In this document: one piece after another, positions 31,982 to 38,308 of the stretch
How positions within the stretch are numbered: position 1 is the stretch's first letter
Layout of the letters: each line of letters opens with the position of its first letter
DNA from: Ruminococcus sp. CAG:563
GTDB lineage: Bacteria; Bacillota; Clostridia; Oscillospirales; Acutalibacteraceae
Length of the DNA: 38,308 nt
Assembly (NCBI GenBank): GCA_000434915.1
Contig: FR882042.1
Span: 13,812-52,119, forward strand
Reading direction: 5' to 3'
Made by a program: the position numbers and the translations under genes
The notes under the pieces: model-generated
Told to the model about the DNA's origin: nothing
Seen by the model: the letters and a program-made list of their open reading frames with translations, nothing else
Databases searched by the model: none

Positions 31982-33097
31982 ATGAGCAAGAAAAAGAAAG
32001 TCTCGGCAGATCCGAATGAGGAAATTGTTGAGACCAAGAAAGCTAAAAAAGAAAAGAAAGCGAAGAAGGAAAAGACTCCTATGGATATCGATTCCAAGAA
32101 AACGCTTGCAAAGAGTATCACGGCTCTCGTTTGTGTTATCGCAATCTGCATTACGGCTGTCGTAAACACAGGCAAAATTTGCGACGCTGCAAAGAAAGCG
32201 GCAGAGCAGAGAGGCGGTGCTTCGGCTACCGAAACAGCGGGCGATGACATTGACAACAGCGGCGAGGTCCCGACAGATGCCAGCGGTGAGGTTCCGACTG
32301 ACGCTAACGGCGAGGCTCCGACAGATGCTAACGGCGAAGCTCCGACAGATGCAGCTCCGGCTGACAACAGCACGGGTGGCAACACAGGATCTTCAACATC
32401 ATCTAAGACAAACGCTGCTAAAACAGGTTCTTCAATCCCGACAGGCACGGCTCAGATCGTTAGCTACTACAACACAGCTACGGCTAAGGTTGCTTCCAAG
32501 AAGGCGGCTTTCAACAAGACAAGATCAACAACCGAGAAGTCTTACAATGCAGGTTTTGCTCTTAAACCTTTTAAAAGCACGATTTATGGCTTTATGGGTG
32601 TTGGTGATGCAAATAAATACACAAAGTCCGTTACTTCGGCAGACGCTGACAGCTACCATAAGTATTTCAAGGCATCCAAGCTCACAGCTTCCGATGTTAC
32701 CGGTGCAACATGCGTAAAGAACGGCAACAACTACACAATTACGCTTAAGATTAAGAACGGTTCAAGCACCGTTAAGGGCGGCAAGGTTGTTTCTTCCAAC
32801 AATGCTCCTCTTGACAGAAGCGGTCTCGCATGCGGCGACAAAGATAAGGATTACTGGGATCACAAGACAGCAGAGAACGTTATGTCTGCTATTGCTAAAG
32901 TTCCCGGCTGCGGCAGTGCAAATATTTCCGAGAATTACTCTAACGCTGTTATCACAGCTGTTGTAAATGCTTCGACAGGTAACCTTGTTTCTCTCAAAGC
33001 TAAGTTCGATTTCAAATTTGAACTTTCTGATGTTGTAAGCACAACAGGTACGGCAGCTGCATCAACTGTTGTTAACATGACAGGCTTCAAGATGTAA
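31982..33097 (+). CDS. Uncharacterised lysine-rich single-pass membrane protein with 8-residue repeats
   Basis: I do not recognise a characterised function. The 371-residue protein has a very Lys-rich cytoplasmic N-terminus (1-44), one transmembrane helix (about 45-62) and a low-complexity spacer. That spacer carries four 8-residue repeats (S/N-GE-V/A-PTDA, about 93-124) and a Ser/Thr/Gly stretch. A folded extracytoplasmic domain of about 210 residues starts near TAQIVSYYNTATAKV. No lipobox, sortase signal or catalytic motif is seen. The ATG at 31982 has AAAGGGG upstream. It has its own promoter and terminator. Proteins of this look recur in gut Clostridia, to my memory, often as paralogues. 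Confidence 0.65.
   Translation: MSKKKKVSADPNEEIVETKKAKKEKKAKKEKTPMDIDSKKTLAKSITALVCVIAICITAVVNTGKICDAAKKAAEQRGGASATETAGDDIDNSGEVPTDASGEVPTDANGEAPTDANGEAPTDAAPADNSTGGNTGSSTSSKTNAAKTGSSIPTGTAQIVSYYNTATAKVASKKAAFNKTRSTTEKSYNAGFALKPFKSTIYGFMGVGDANKYTKSVTSADADSYHKYFKASKLTASDVTGATCVKNGNNYTITLKIKNGSSTVKGGKVVSSNNAPLDRSGLACGDKDKDYWDHKTAENVMSAIAKVPGCGSANISENYSNAVITAVVNASTGNLVSLKAKFDFKFELSDVVSTTGTAAASTVVNMTGFKM
32258..32353 (+). repeat. In-frame tandem repeat, four 24-bp units
   Basis: Four 24-bp units (32258, 32282, 32306 and 32330) encode SGEVPTDA twice and NGEAPTDA twice. Copies differ by synonymous changes, so the array is not new. Gain or loss of units would keep the frame. Confidence 0.9.
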
Positions 33098-33121
33098 CCT
33101 ACATAAACGATTATAATAATT

Positions 33122-33154
33122 AAGGCACGGTTTTTCGCCGTGCCTTGTTTTTTT
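33122..33154 (+). terminator. Rho-independent terminator between convergent genes
   Basis: AAGGCACGG (33122-33130) and CCGTGCCTT (33138-33146) form a perfect 9-bp stem, then G and seven T. It ends the membrane protein gene and overlaps the stop region of the convergent Fe-S gene, so it may serve both. Confidence 0.93.
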
Positions 33155-33848
33155 ATTTATTGATAATTTTTCCGTCTGTCGAAATTACCGTTACGTTGAG
33201 CGGAATTCTTTTGCCGCTTGCGTCGAGAGCCTTTTGAACGGCCATCTGAATTCCACCGCAGCAGGGTACCTCCATGCGAACAACGGTTACGCTTCTAATG
33301 TCGTTAACCGTCAAAATCGCCGTCAGCTTTTCGGAATAGTCTACGCTGTCAAGCTTCGGACAGCCGATAAGGGTGATCTTGTCTTTAATAAAATCGTTAT
33401 GGAAATTTCCGTAAGCGAACGCAGTGCAGTCGGCGGCGATAAGCAGGTCGGCACCGTTAAAATAAGGAGCATTGACAGGAACGAGCTTTATCTGAACCGG
33501 CCATTGTGAAAGTCGGCTTTCGGCCTTTACTTCGTTGTGACTGCTGTGTTCATGCATGATTCTGCTGAGCCTTGAACCCGGGCAGCCGCCGTGATGAGCA
33601 ATGCCGTGCTTCTTGAGCTTGTTTTCCATAACGGCTTTTTCGTTGTAGTCAGCCGCTTCTCTCTTTTCAAAGGTGATAGCACCCGTGGGACAGGTTGGCA
33701 GGCAGTCGCCGAGTCCGTCGCAATAGTCATCACGCAGAAGCTTCGCCTTGCCGTCAACAAGACCAATAGCACCCTCGTGACATGCCGAAACGCATGCGCC
33801 GCAGCCGTTGCATTTTTCTTCGTCTATTTTAATGATTTTTCTTATCAT
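33153..33848 (-). CDS. 4Fe-4S dicluster ferredoxin-domain protein
   Basis: The 231-residue protein has an N-terminal bacterial ferredoxin domain. The first motif is C13-X2-C16-X2-C19-X3-C23. The second is C43-X5-C49-X3-C53-P (segment YCDGLGDCLPTCPTGAI), one cysteine short of the usual four. A C-terminal domain follows with an IGCPKL segment and VPCCGGIQMA, a double cysteine that might hold another cofactor. The family is common in anaerobes but its reaction is not known to me. The ATG at 33848 is preferred over 33854 because the AGGAGGT site (33856-33862) is then seven bases away. It has its own promoter. Confidence 0.8.
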   Translation of the reverse strand: MIRKIIKIDEEKCNGCGACVSACHEGAIGLVDGKAKLLRDDYCDGLGDCLPTCPTGAITFEKREAADYNEKAVMENKLKKHGIAHHGGCPGSRLSRIMHEHSSHNEVKAESRLSQWPVQIKLVPVNAPYFNGADLLIAADCTAFAYGNFHNDFIKDKITLIGCPKLDSVDYSEKLTAILTVNDIRSVTVVRMEVPCCGGIQMAVQKALDASGKRIPLNVTVISTDGKIINK

Positions 33849-33872
33849 TTTCATTACCTCCTGACATTGGCG

Positions 33873-33901
33873 ATTGTATCACATCTTTTTCACAAAAGCA
33901 A
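33873..33901 (-). promoter_or_regulatory. Promoter of the 4Fe-4S protein gene
   Basis: On the minus strand TTGCTT (33896-33901) and TACAAT (33873-33878) are 17 bp apart, just before the ribosome site. The leader would be only about ten bases beyond the likely start site. Confidence 0.6.
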
Positions 33902-34020
33902 CAGGTAATGTGCGGAAGTGCAGAATAATTCTCCCTGTTACGTCGAAATATATTATAAGGTGTAGATATGCAAAATTTTTTAATATAGCATGATTTATTT
34001 TGATTTGAAAAAAGGCACAA

Positions 34021-34120
34021 TTCGTAGGGGTCGATGCCCACATCGACCCAAGGTCTGAAGAGACCAACCAAGGTTTTACCCTTGAGGGGAAGCCGGCACA
34101 TGAGCGACTGAGGGAATAAG
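34021..34120. repeat. Intergenic repeat: copy B of the GTAGGGG element plus a family B end
   Basis: 34021-34070 starts TTCGTAGGGGTCGATGCCCA. It contains a perfect 9-bp inverted repeat, GGGTCGATG-N4-CATCGACCC, and matches 13141-13187 in reverse. 34088-34117 (GAAGCCGGCACATGAGCGAC, then TGAGGGAATAA) resembles the murF-mraY repeat. No gene lies between 33855 and 34353 apart from this, the Fe-S promoter and the hrcA control region. Confidence 0.7.
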
Positions 34121-34264
34121 GCCTTATTGTACTACTCCATTCGTAGTAAGCAACTTGGGATAAAAATAAACAATTAACTGTATCACTACGTCAATCAAGT
34201 CCATCCGCAATCGTCGTTAATGGGAAAAGCTGCAAATGTTAACAAAGAATTCACAATTAAAGTG

Positions 34265-34293
34265 TTGACAAATCGGGCGGACGGTTGTATATT
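34265..34293 (+). promoter_or_regulatory. Promoter of the hrcA-grpE-dnaK-dnaJ operon
   Basis: TTGACA (34265-34270) and TATATT (34288-34293) are 17 bp apart and directly upstream of the CIRCE operator. Confidence 0.88.
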
Positions 34294-34304
34294 ATTAAAT
34301 GTAG

Positions 34305-34331
34305 TTAGCACTCAGGGCTAAAGAGTGCTAA
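34305..34331 (+). promoter_or_regulatory. CIRCE operator (HrcA binding site)
   Basis: A perfect TTAGCACTC-N9-GAGTGCTAA inverted repeat lies between the promoter and hrcA. This is the exact CIRCE consensus, so HrcA should repress the operon at normal temperature. Confidence 0.97.
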
Positions 34332-34353
34332 CGGTGCTAAAGGCGGTGAGATT

Positions 34354-35382
34354 ATGGAACTCAGTCAGAGAAAAGAAAAGATACTTGCTGCTGTTGTCGA
34401 ACACTATATAAAGACGGGCGAGCCTGTCGGTTCAAAGCTTTTGCAAAAGGATCCCGAAATTTCGGTTTCCTCGGCGACCATCAGAAATGAGATGGCTGAG
34501 CTTTCAAACATGGGACTTCTCGAACAGCCCCACACCTCGGCCGGTCGTATCCCGACCGATGAGGGCTACCGTTACTATGTAGATCATCTTATGGGAGTGC
34601 GGCAGCTTGACGATGCGGTCAAAAGACGTATTGAAGCCGGTATTTCAATAAGAAACGCCAGTCCGGAAAACATACTTAAGCGAGCGAACGATTTCCTTGC
34701 GGACATGACAAACTGTGCCGCAATTTCAACCGCTCCGTCGGGCGAAAATGTCACGATAAAACGTGTCGAATTCGTACCTGTCGGAATGAGAACGGGAATG
34801 GTTGTTCTGCTTACCTCAAACGGCATGATCAAAAGCAGGGTTTGCCGAAGCGACGTTGATTTGAACGCTTCCGTTATCGAGAAGTTTTACAACATTGTCA
34901 AAACTTCATTTGTCGGAACGGAGCTTGATTCGATTGACACGGCTACGCTTCAAACCTTGGTTGCTTCAATGGGCGAGGATGCGCTGACGATGATACCTCT
35001 TATTTCAACGGTATCGGAGCTTGCGGGCGAGGCAATGGAAATTCCGCTTATGCTCGGCGGTCAGTCGAACATCTTCCATTACGGCGACTACGGCACAACG
35101 GCCTACGAGCTTATGGATTTTCTTAGGCGAGGCGAACCGTTGAGCAAGATTCTGACAGACAACAAAAAAGATTTGGATGTCAAGATAGGCAGCGAAAACA
35201 AGTTTAAACCGCTTGAAAATTCAAGCGTTATAATGGCGCAGTACGATGTCGGCGGAGAGAATCACGGCTCGATTGGAATTATCGGACCGACGAGGATCGA
35301 CTATGCAACGCTGATACCGAGCGTCAGATATCTGACCGATATGGTCGGAAAAATACTCTCCCAGGTTCTCAATGAAGACTGA
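34354..35382 (+). CDS. hrcA: Heat-inducible transcriptional repressor HrcA
   Basis: HrcA binds CIRCE and represses chaperone genes; GroEL helps keep it active. The 342-residue protein opens LSQRKEKILAAVVEHYIKTG and EPVGSKLL, the winged helix-turn-helix, followed by SSATIRNEMAELSNMGLLEQ with HTSAGRIPTDEGYRYYVD. These are highly conserved in the family. The C-terminal GAF-like dimer domain ends with YDVGGENHGSIGIIGPTRID. Its ATG follows GGCGGTGAG and sits 22 bases after CIRCE. It is first in the operon, so it is autoregulated. Confidence 0.97.
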   Translation: MELSQRKEKILAAVVEHYIKTGEPVGSKLLQKDPEISVSSATIRNEMAELSNMGLLEQPHTSAGRIPTDEGYRYYVDHLMGVRQLDDAVKRRIEAGISIRNASPENILKRANDFLADMTNCAAISTAPSGENVTIKRVEFVPVGMRTGMVVLLTSNGMIKSRVCRSDVDLNASVIEKFYNIVKTSFVGTELDSIDTATLQTLVASMGEDALTMIPLISTVSELAGEAMEIPLMLGGQSNIFHYGDYGTTAYELMDFLRRGEPLSKILTDNKKDLDVKIGSENKFKPLENSSVIMAQYDVGGENHGSIGIIGPTRIDYATLIPSVRYLTDMVGKILSQVLNED

Positions 35383-35397
35383 AAGGAATGATTACTG

Positions 35398-35955
35398 TTG
35401 GCAAAAAAGAAAAACAGTGAAGAAACAGCCGCAAAGGCTGAGGATAAAAAGGTAGAGGAAGAAGATAAAAAAGAGAATAAAGAGGTAAAGGAAGAGAAAA
35501 AAGCCAAGGAAGAAAGCAACGAGGAGAAGCTTAAAAAACAGCTTGCCGAAAAGAGCGATCAGCTTTTGAGAATTGCGGCGGAGTACGACAACTTCCGCAA
35601 GCGTTCGCAGAGAGAAAAGGATGCGCTTTACGTTGACTGCAAGGCTTCGGTCATCAAGGAGCTGCTTCCGGTGGCAGACAATTTCGACAGAATTTTCGCT
35701 AATCCCGATATCACATTTGAGGATTACAAAAAGGGCGTTGAAATGACATTCAAGCAGTTTGAAAATGTTTTCAAGGATCTCAAAGTCGAGTCGTTCGGCG
35801 AGGAGGGCGAGGAGTTTGATCCGAACTTCCACAACGCAGTGATGCACTCGGAGGATGAGAATCTCGGCGAGAACGTTATCACAAATGTGTTTGCAAAGGG
35901 CTACAAGATAGGCGATAAGGTAATTCGTCCGGCAATGGTAGCCGTTGCGAACTAA
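35398..35955 (+). CDS. grpE: Nucleotide exchange factor GrpE
   Basis: GrpE speeds ADP release from DnaK. The 185-residue protein has a long charged N-terminal coiled coil (Lys/Glu-rich, residues 1-60), then RIAAEYDNFRKRSQREKD and a C-terminal beta-wing (VITNVFAKGYKIGDKVIRPAMV), the normal GrpE layout. It starts with TTG at 35398 with AAAGGA about nine bases upstream; the nearby ATG at 35388 is out of frame. It is 15 bases after hrcA. Confidence 0.95.
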   Translation: MAKKKNSEETAAKAEDKKVEEEDKKENKEVKEEKKAKEESNEEKLKKQLAEKSDQLLRIAAEYDNFRKRSQREKDALYVDCKASVIKELLPVADNFDRIFANPDITFEDYKKGVEMTFKQFENVFKDLKVESFGEEGEEFDPNFHNAVMHSEDENLGENVITNVFAKGYKIGDKVIRPAMVAVAN

Positions 35956-35992
35956 GGCAACACCGCACAAATTGAGGCGTGTGGCATTGCCT
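35955..35992 (+). other. Hairpin between grpE and dnaK
   Basis: AGGCAA (35955-35960) and TTGCCT (35987-35992) bound an imperfect stem with inner CAC/GTG pairing. No T run follows, so it is unlikely to terminate fully. It might be an mRNA processing or stability element, or a repeat remnant. Confidence 0.5.
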
Positions 35993-36032
35993 AAAACAAA
36001 ATTGTATATAAACATCTTAGGAGGAATATATT

Positions 36033-37895
36033 ATGTCAAAGGTTATAGGTATTGATTTAGGTACAACAAATTCATGCGTAGCTGTTATCGAGGGCGGCGA
36101 GCCTGTGGTTATTGCTAACGCAGAGGGCGCAAGAACAACTCCGTCTGTTGTCGGCTTCGGCAAGAACGGCGAGAGAATGGTAGGCCAGGTCGCAAAGCGT
36201 CAGGCTATCACGAACCCCGACAGAACAGTTTCGTCAATCAAACGTCAAATGGGCTCGGATTATAAGGTTACTATCGACGATAAGAAATACACCCCGCAGG
36301 AAATTTCCGCAATGATTCTTCAGAAGCTTAAGACCGATGCGGAAGCTTATCTCGGCGAGAAGGTTTCAGAGGCTGTTATCACAGTTCCGGCATACTTCAC
36401 CGACGCACAGCGTCAGGCAACGAAGGATGCGGGTCACATTGCAGGCCTTGAGGTTAAGAGAATAATTAACGAGCCGACAGCCGCAGCTCTTGCTTACGGC
36501 ATTGATAAGGAAGATGACCAGAAGGTTATGGTTTATGACCTCGGCGGCGGTACATTCGATGTTTCCATCATTGAGATGGGCGACGGCGTTCAGGAGGTTC
36601 TTGCAACAGCAGGTAACAACCACCTCGGCGGCGATGACTTCGACCAGAGAGTTATGAACTGGATCATTGACGAGTTCAAGAAGTCAAACGGCATTGACCT
36701 TCGCGGCGACAAGATGGCTATGCAGAGACTTAAGGAAGCTGCAGAGAAGGCTAAGATTGAGCTTTCAGGCGTTACGTCTTCGGATATCAATCTTCCGTAT
36801 ATCACAGTTGACGCTACAGGCCCGAAGCATCTTGAGCTTACACTTACAAGAGCAAAGTTCAATGAGCTCACAGCAGACCTCGTTGAGTCCACAATGGGTC
36901 CCGTTCGTCAAGCAATGAGCGACTCCGGCCTTTCAACCTCAGAGATTGATAAGGTTCTTATGGTAGGCGGTTCTTCAAGAATCCCGGCAGTCCAGGAAGA
37001 AATCAAGAAGTTCATCGGCAAGGAGCCTTTCAAGGGCATCAACCCCGATGAGTGCGTTGCAATCGGTGCAGCTCTCCAGGCCGGTGTTATGGGCGGCGAA
37101 GTTAAGGGACTTCTTCTTCTTGACGTTACTCCGCTTTCACTCGGCATTGAGACAATGGGCGGTATCAACACAAAGATTATTGACAGAAATACAACTATCC
37201 CTGTAAAGAAGAGTCAGATCTTCTCAACCGCAGTCGACAATCAGCCGTCTGTTGAGGTCCATGTTCTCCAGGGTGAAAGAGAGTTCGCTAAGGACAACAA
37301 GACCCTCGGCGTATTCCACCTTGACGGAATCATGCCGGCACGTCGCGGTGTTCCGCAGATCGAGGTTACATTCGATATAGATGCAAACGGTATCGTTCAC
37401 GTTTCCGCTAAGGATCTCGGAACGAACAAGGAGCAGTCAATCTCCATCACTTCTTCAACCAATATGTCCAAGGATGACATTGAAAAGGCTGTTCACGAGG
37501 CCGAGCAGTTCGCTCAGGAGGATAAACAGCGCCGTGAGGAAGTTGATACAAGAAACAATGCAGACCAGATGGTTTACCAGTGTGAGAAGCTCCTCTCCGA
37601 GGAAGGCGACAAGTTCGACCAGGCAGATAAGGACGCTCTCAATGCTGAAATCGAAGGTTTGAAGGAAGCTCTTAAGGGTCAGGATATCAACCTCATCAAG
37701 AATAAGCAGGAGGCTCTCCAGAAGAAGTTCTATGAGGTATCCGAGAAGATTTACAAGGCTGCTCAGGGTGCACAGGGTGCAGCAGGTCAGCAGGCAGGTC
37801 CGGACATGGGCGGTAACCCGGGCGCAGGCGCACAGGGTGCGGACGGCTTCTATGATGCCGACTACACAGACGTTACGGACGACGATAACAAATAA
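36033..37895 (+). CDS. dnaK: Molecular chaperone DnaK
   Basis: DnaK is the Hsp70 chaperone. The 620-residue protein has GIDLGTTNSCVAVIEG (phosphate 1), VYDLGGGTFDVSIIE (phosphate 2) and VGGSSRIPAVQ (adenosine motif). The interdomain linker region LLLLDVTPLSLGIE is followed by a substrate-binding domain and a helical lid. The tail is Gly/Ala/Gln-rich and ends DADYTDVTDDDNK, as in many Gram-positives. The AGGAGG site is strong, which fits high expression. It is under CIRCE control with hrcA and grpE. Confidence 0.98.
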   Translation: MSKVIGIDLGTTNSCVAVIEGGEPVVIANAEGARTTPSVVGFGKNGERMVGQVAKRQAITNPDRTVSSIKRQMGSDYKVTIDDKKYTPQEISAMILQKLKTDAEAYLGEKVSEAVITVPAYFTDAQRQATKDAGHIAGLEVKRIINEPTAAALAYGIDKEDDQKVMVYDLGGGTFDVSIIEMGDGVQEVLATAGNNHLGGDDFDQRVMNWIIDEFKKSNGIDLRGDKMAMQRLKEAAEKAKIELSGVTSSDINLPYITVDATGPKHLELTLTRAKFNELTADLVESTMGPVRQAMSDSGLSTSEIDKVLMVGGSSRIPAVQEEIKKFIGKEPFKGINPDECVAIGAALQAGVMGGEVKGLLLLDVTPLSLGIETMGGINTKIIDRNTTIPVKKSQIFSTAVDNQPSVEVHVLQGEREFAKDNKTLGVFHLDGIMPARRGVPQIEVTFDIDANGIVHVSAKDLGTNKEQSISITSSTNMSKDDIEKAVHEAEQFAQEDKQRREEVDTRNNADQMVYQCEKLLSEEGDKFDQADKDALNAEIEGLKEALKGQDINLIKNKQEALQKKFYEVSEKIYKAAQGAQGAAGQQAGPDMGGNPGAGAQGADGFYDADYTDVTDDDNK

Positions 37896-37914
37896 TTGTC
37901 AATAAACTAATAAC

Positions 37915-37942
37915 GGGCACGCCGTTTCGCACGGCGTTGCCC
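37915..37942 (+). other. Stable hairpin between dnaK and dnaJ
   Basis: GGGCACGCCGT (37915-37925) and ACGGCGTTGCCC (37931-37942) pair over 11 bp with one bulge, around TTCGC. The following TATTTCAAG is not a proper T run. It could be an attenuator or 3'-end stabiliser that lowers dnaJ relative to dnaK. Confidence 0.6.
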
Positions 37943-37967
37943 TATTTCAAGTCAGGGGCTTTAATTT

Positions 37968-38308
37968 ATGGCTGATAAAAGAGATTACTATGAGGTGCTG
38001 GGCATTGACAAAAATGCAAGTGCCGATGAAATAAAAAAGGCTTACCGTAAAAAGGCCAAGCAGTACCATCCCGACCTGAACCCCGGCGATAAGGAAGCCG
38101 AGGCGAAGTTCAAGGAGGCCAATGAGGCTTACGAGGTGCTCAGTGATGAGCGGAAAAAGGCTCGCTATGACCAGTACGGCCATGCCGGAGTTGATCCGAA
38201 CTTCGGTGCAGGCGGTGGCGGCTTCAACGGCGGCTTCGGCGACGATTTTGATTTGGACGACATATTCTCCAGCTTTTTCGGCGGCGGCGCAGGCGGCTTC
38301 GGAGGCGG
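37968..38308 (+). CDS. dnaJ: Molecular chaperone DnaJ, N-terminal part (cut by the window end)
   Basis: DnaJ (Hsp40) stimulates DnaK ATP hydrolysis. The first 113 codons are visible. The J domain begins DYYEVLGIDKNASADEIKKA and has the invariant HPD in YHPDLNPGD. A Gly/Phe-rich region follows (FGAGGGGFNGGFG, then DDIFSSFFGGGAGGFGG). The zinc-finger and C-terminal domains lie beyond the edge. It is the fourth gene of the CIRCE operon. Full-length DnaJ is expected, since the Gly/Phe stretch is typical of type I proteins. Confidence 0.96.
   Translation, partial: MADKRDYYEVLGIDKNASADEIKKAYRKKAKQYHPDLNPGDKEAEAKFKEANEAYEVLSDERKKARYDQYGHAGVDPNFGAGGGGFNGGFGDDFDLDDIFSSFFGGGAGGFGG

Noticed and set aside
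34131..34264. Gap before the hrcA promoter examined for a small gene or tRNA
   Set aside because: Only a 6-bp TACTAC/GTAGTA hairpin and AT-rich sequence are present; no cloverleaf or ribosome site with a frame was found.

Overview
The window reads as one contiguous stretch of a Gram-positive Clostridia chromosome, most like the Oscillospiraceae/Ruminococcaceae gut lineage. This is inferred, not proven by any single gene. The reasons are strong AGGAGG-type ribosome sites with frequent TTG starts, an HrcA/CIRCE heat-shock operon, a ClpE-type unfoldase, a Firmicutes-like division and cell-wall (dcw) cluster, a MurE carrying the DNPR motif of meso-diaminopimelate enzymes, and short GC-rich intergenic repeats of a kind common in these genomes. 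Nothing looks like a prophage, insertion sequence or CRISPR array, and no tRNA or rRNA was seen.

Region 1 (1-11456, all +) is a tightly packed operon: end of ruvA, ruvB, glmM, a SAM methyltransferase, ecfA1-ecfA2-ecfT, truA, a DUF5711-like membrane protein, cvpA, pgsA and a ClpE-like AAA+ unfoldase. It is closed by a clear terminator. Several junctions are TGATG, ATGA or TTGA overlaps.

Region 2 (11475-17039) is accessory. An iron-sulfur flavoprotein-like gene (-) diverges from an AdhR-like MerR regulator (+) over a textbook MerR operator with a 19-bp spacer. The regulator is followed by an NMN-adenylyltransferase-like gene. Then come an AlaA-like aminotransferase (-) with its own promoter and a long upstream dyad, and a GH39 glycosidase plus EamA transporter pair (-).

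Region 3 (17145-31806, +) is the dcw cluster: mraZ, rsmH, ftsL, a PASTA-bearing class B PBP, murE, murF, mraY, an ftsW/spoVE SEDS gene, murG, murA, ftsQ/divIB and ftsZ, with a promoter before mraZ, another before ftsZ and a terminator after ftsZ. murD, murC, murB and ftsA are absent. The murA ribosome site lies inside a predicted hairpin that starts directly after the murG stop codon.

Region 4 (31916-33901) holds a lysine-rich, single-pass membrane protein with four 8-residue repeats (+) and a 4Fe-4S protein (-), converging on a shared terminator.

Region 5 (34265-end, +) is the CIRCE-controlled heat-shock operon hrcA-grpE-dnaK-dnaJ, with dnaJ cut by the window edge. Two families of short intergenic repeats recur at 13141-13187, 24343-24480 and 34021-34120. 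No wholly new multigene system is evident. The most interesting signals are regulatory: the MerR operator, the murA hairpin, the aminotransferase dyad and the repeats. The uncharacterised membrane proteins next to known division and envelope genes are also of interest.
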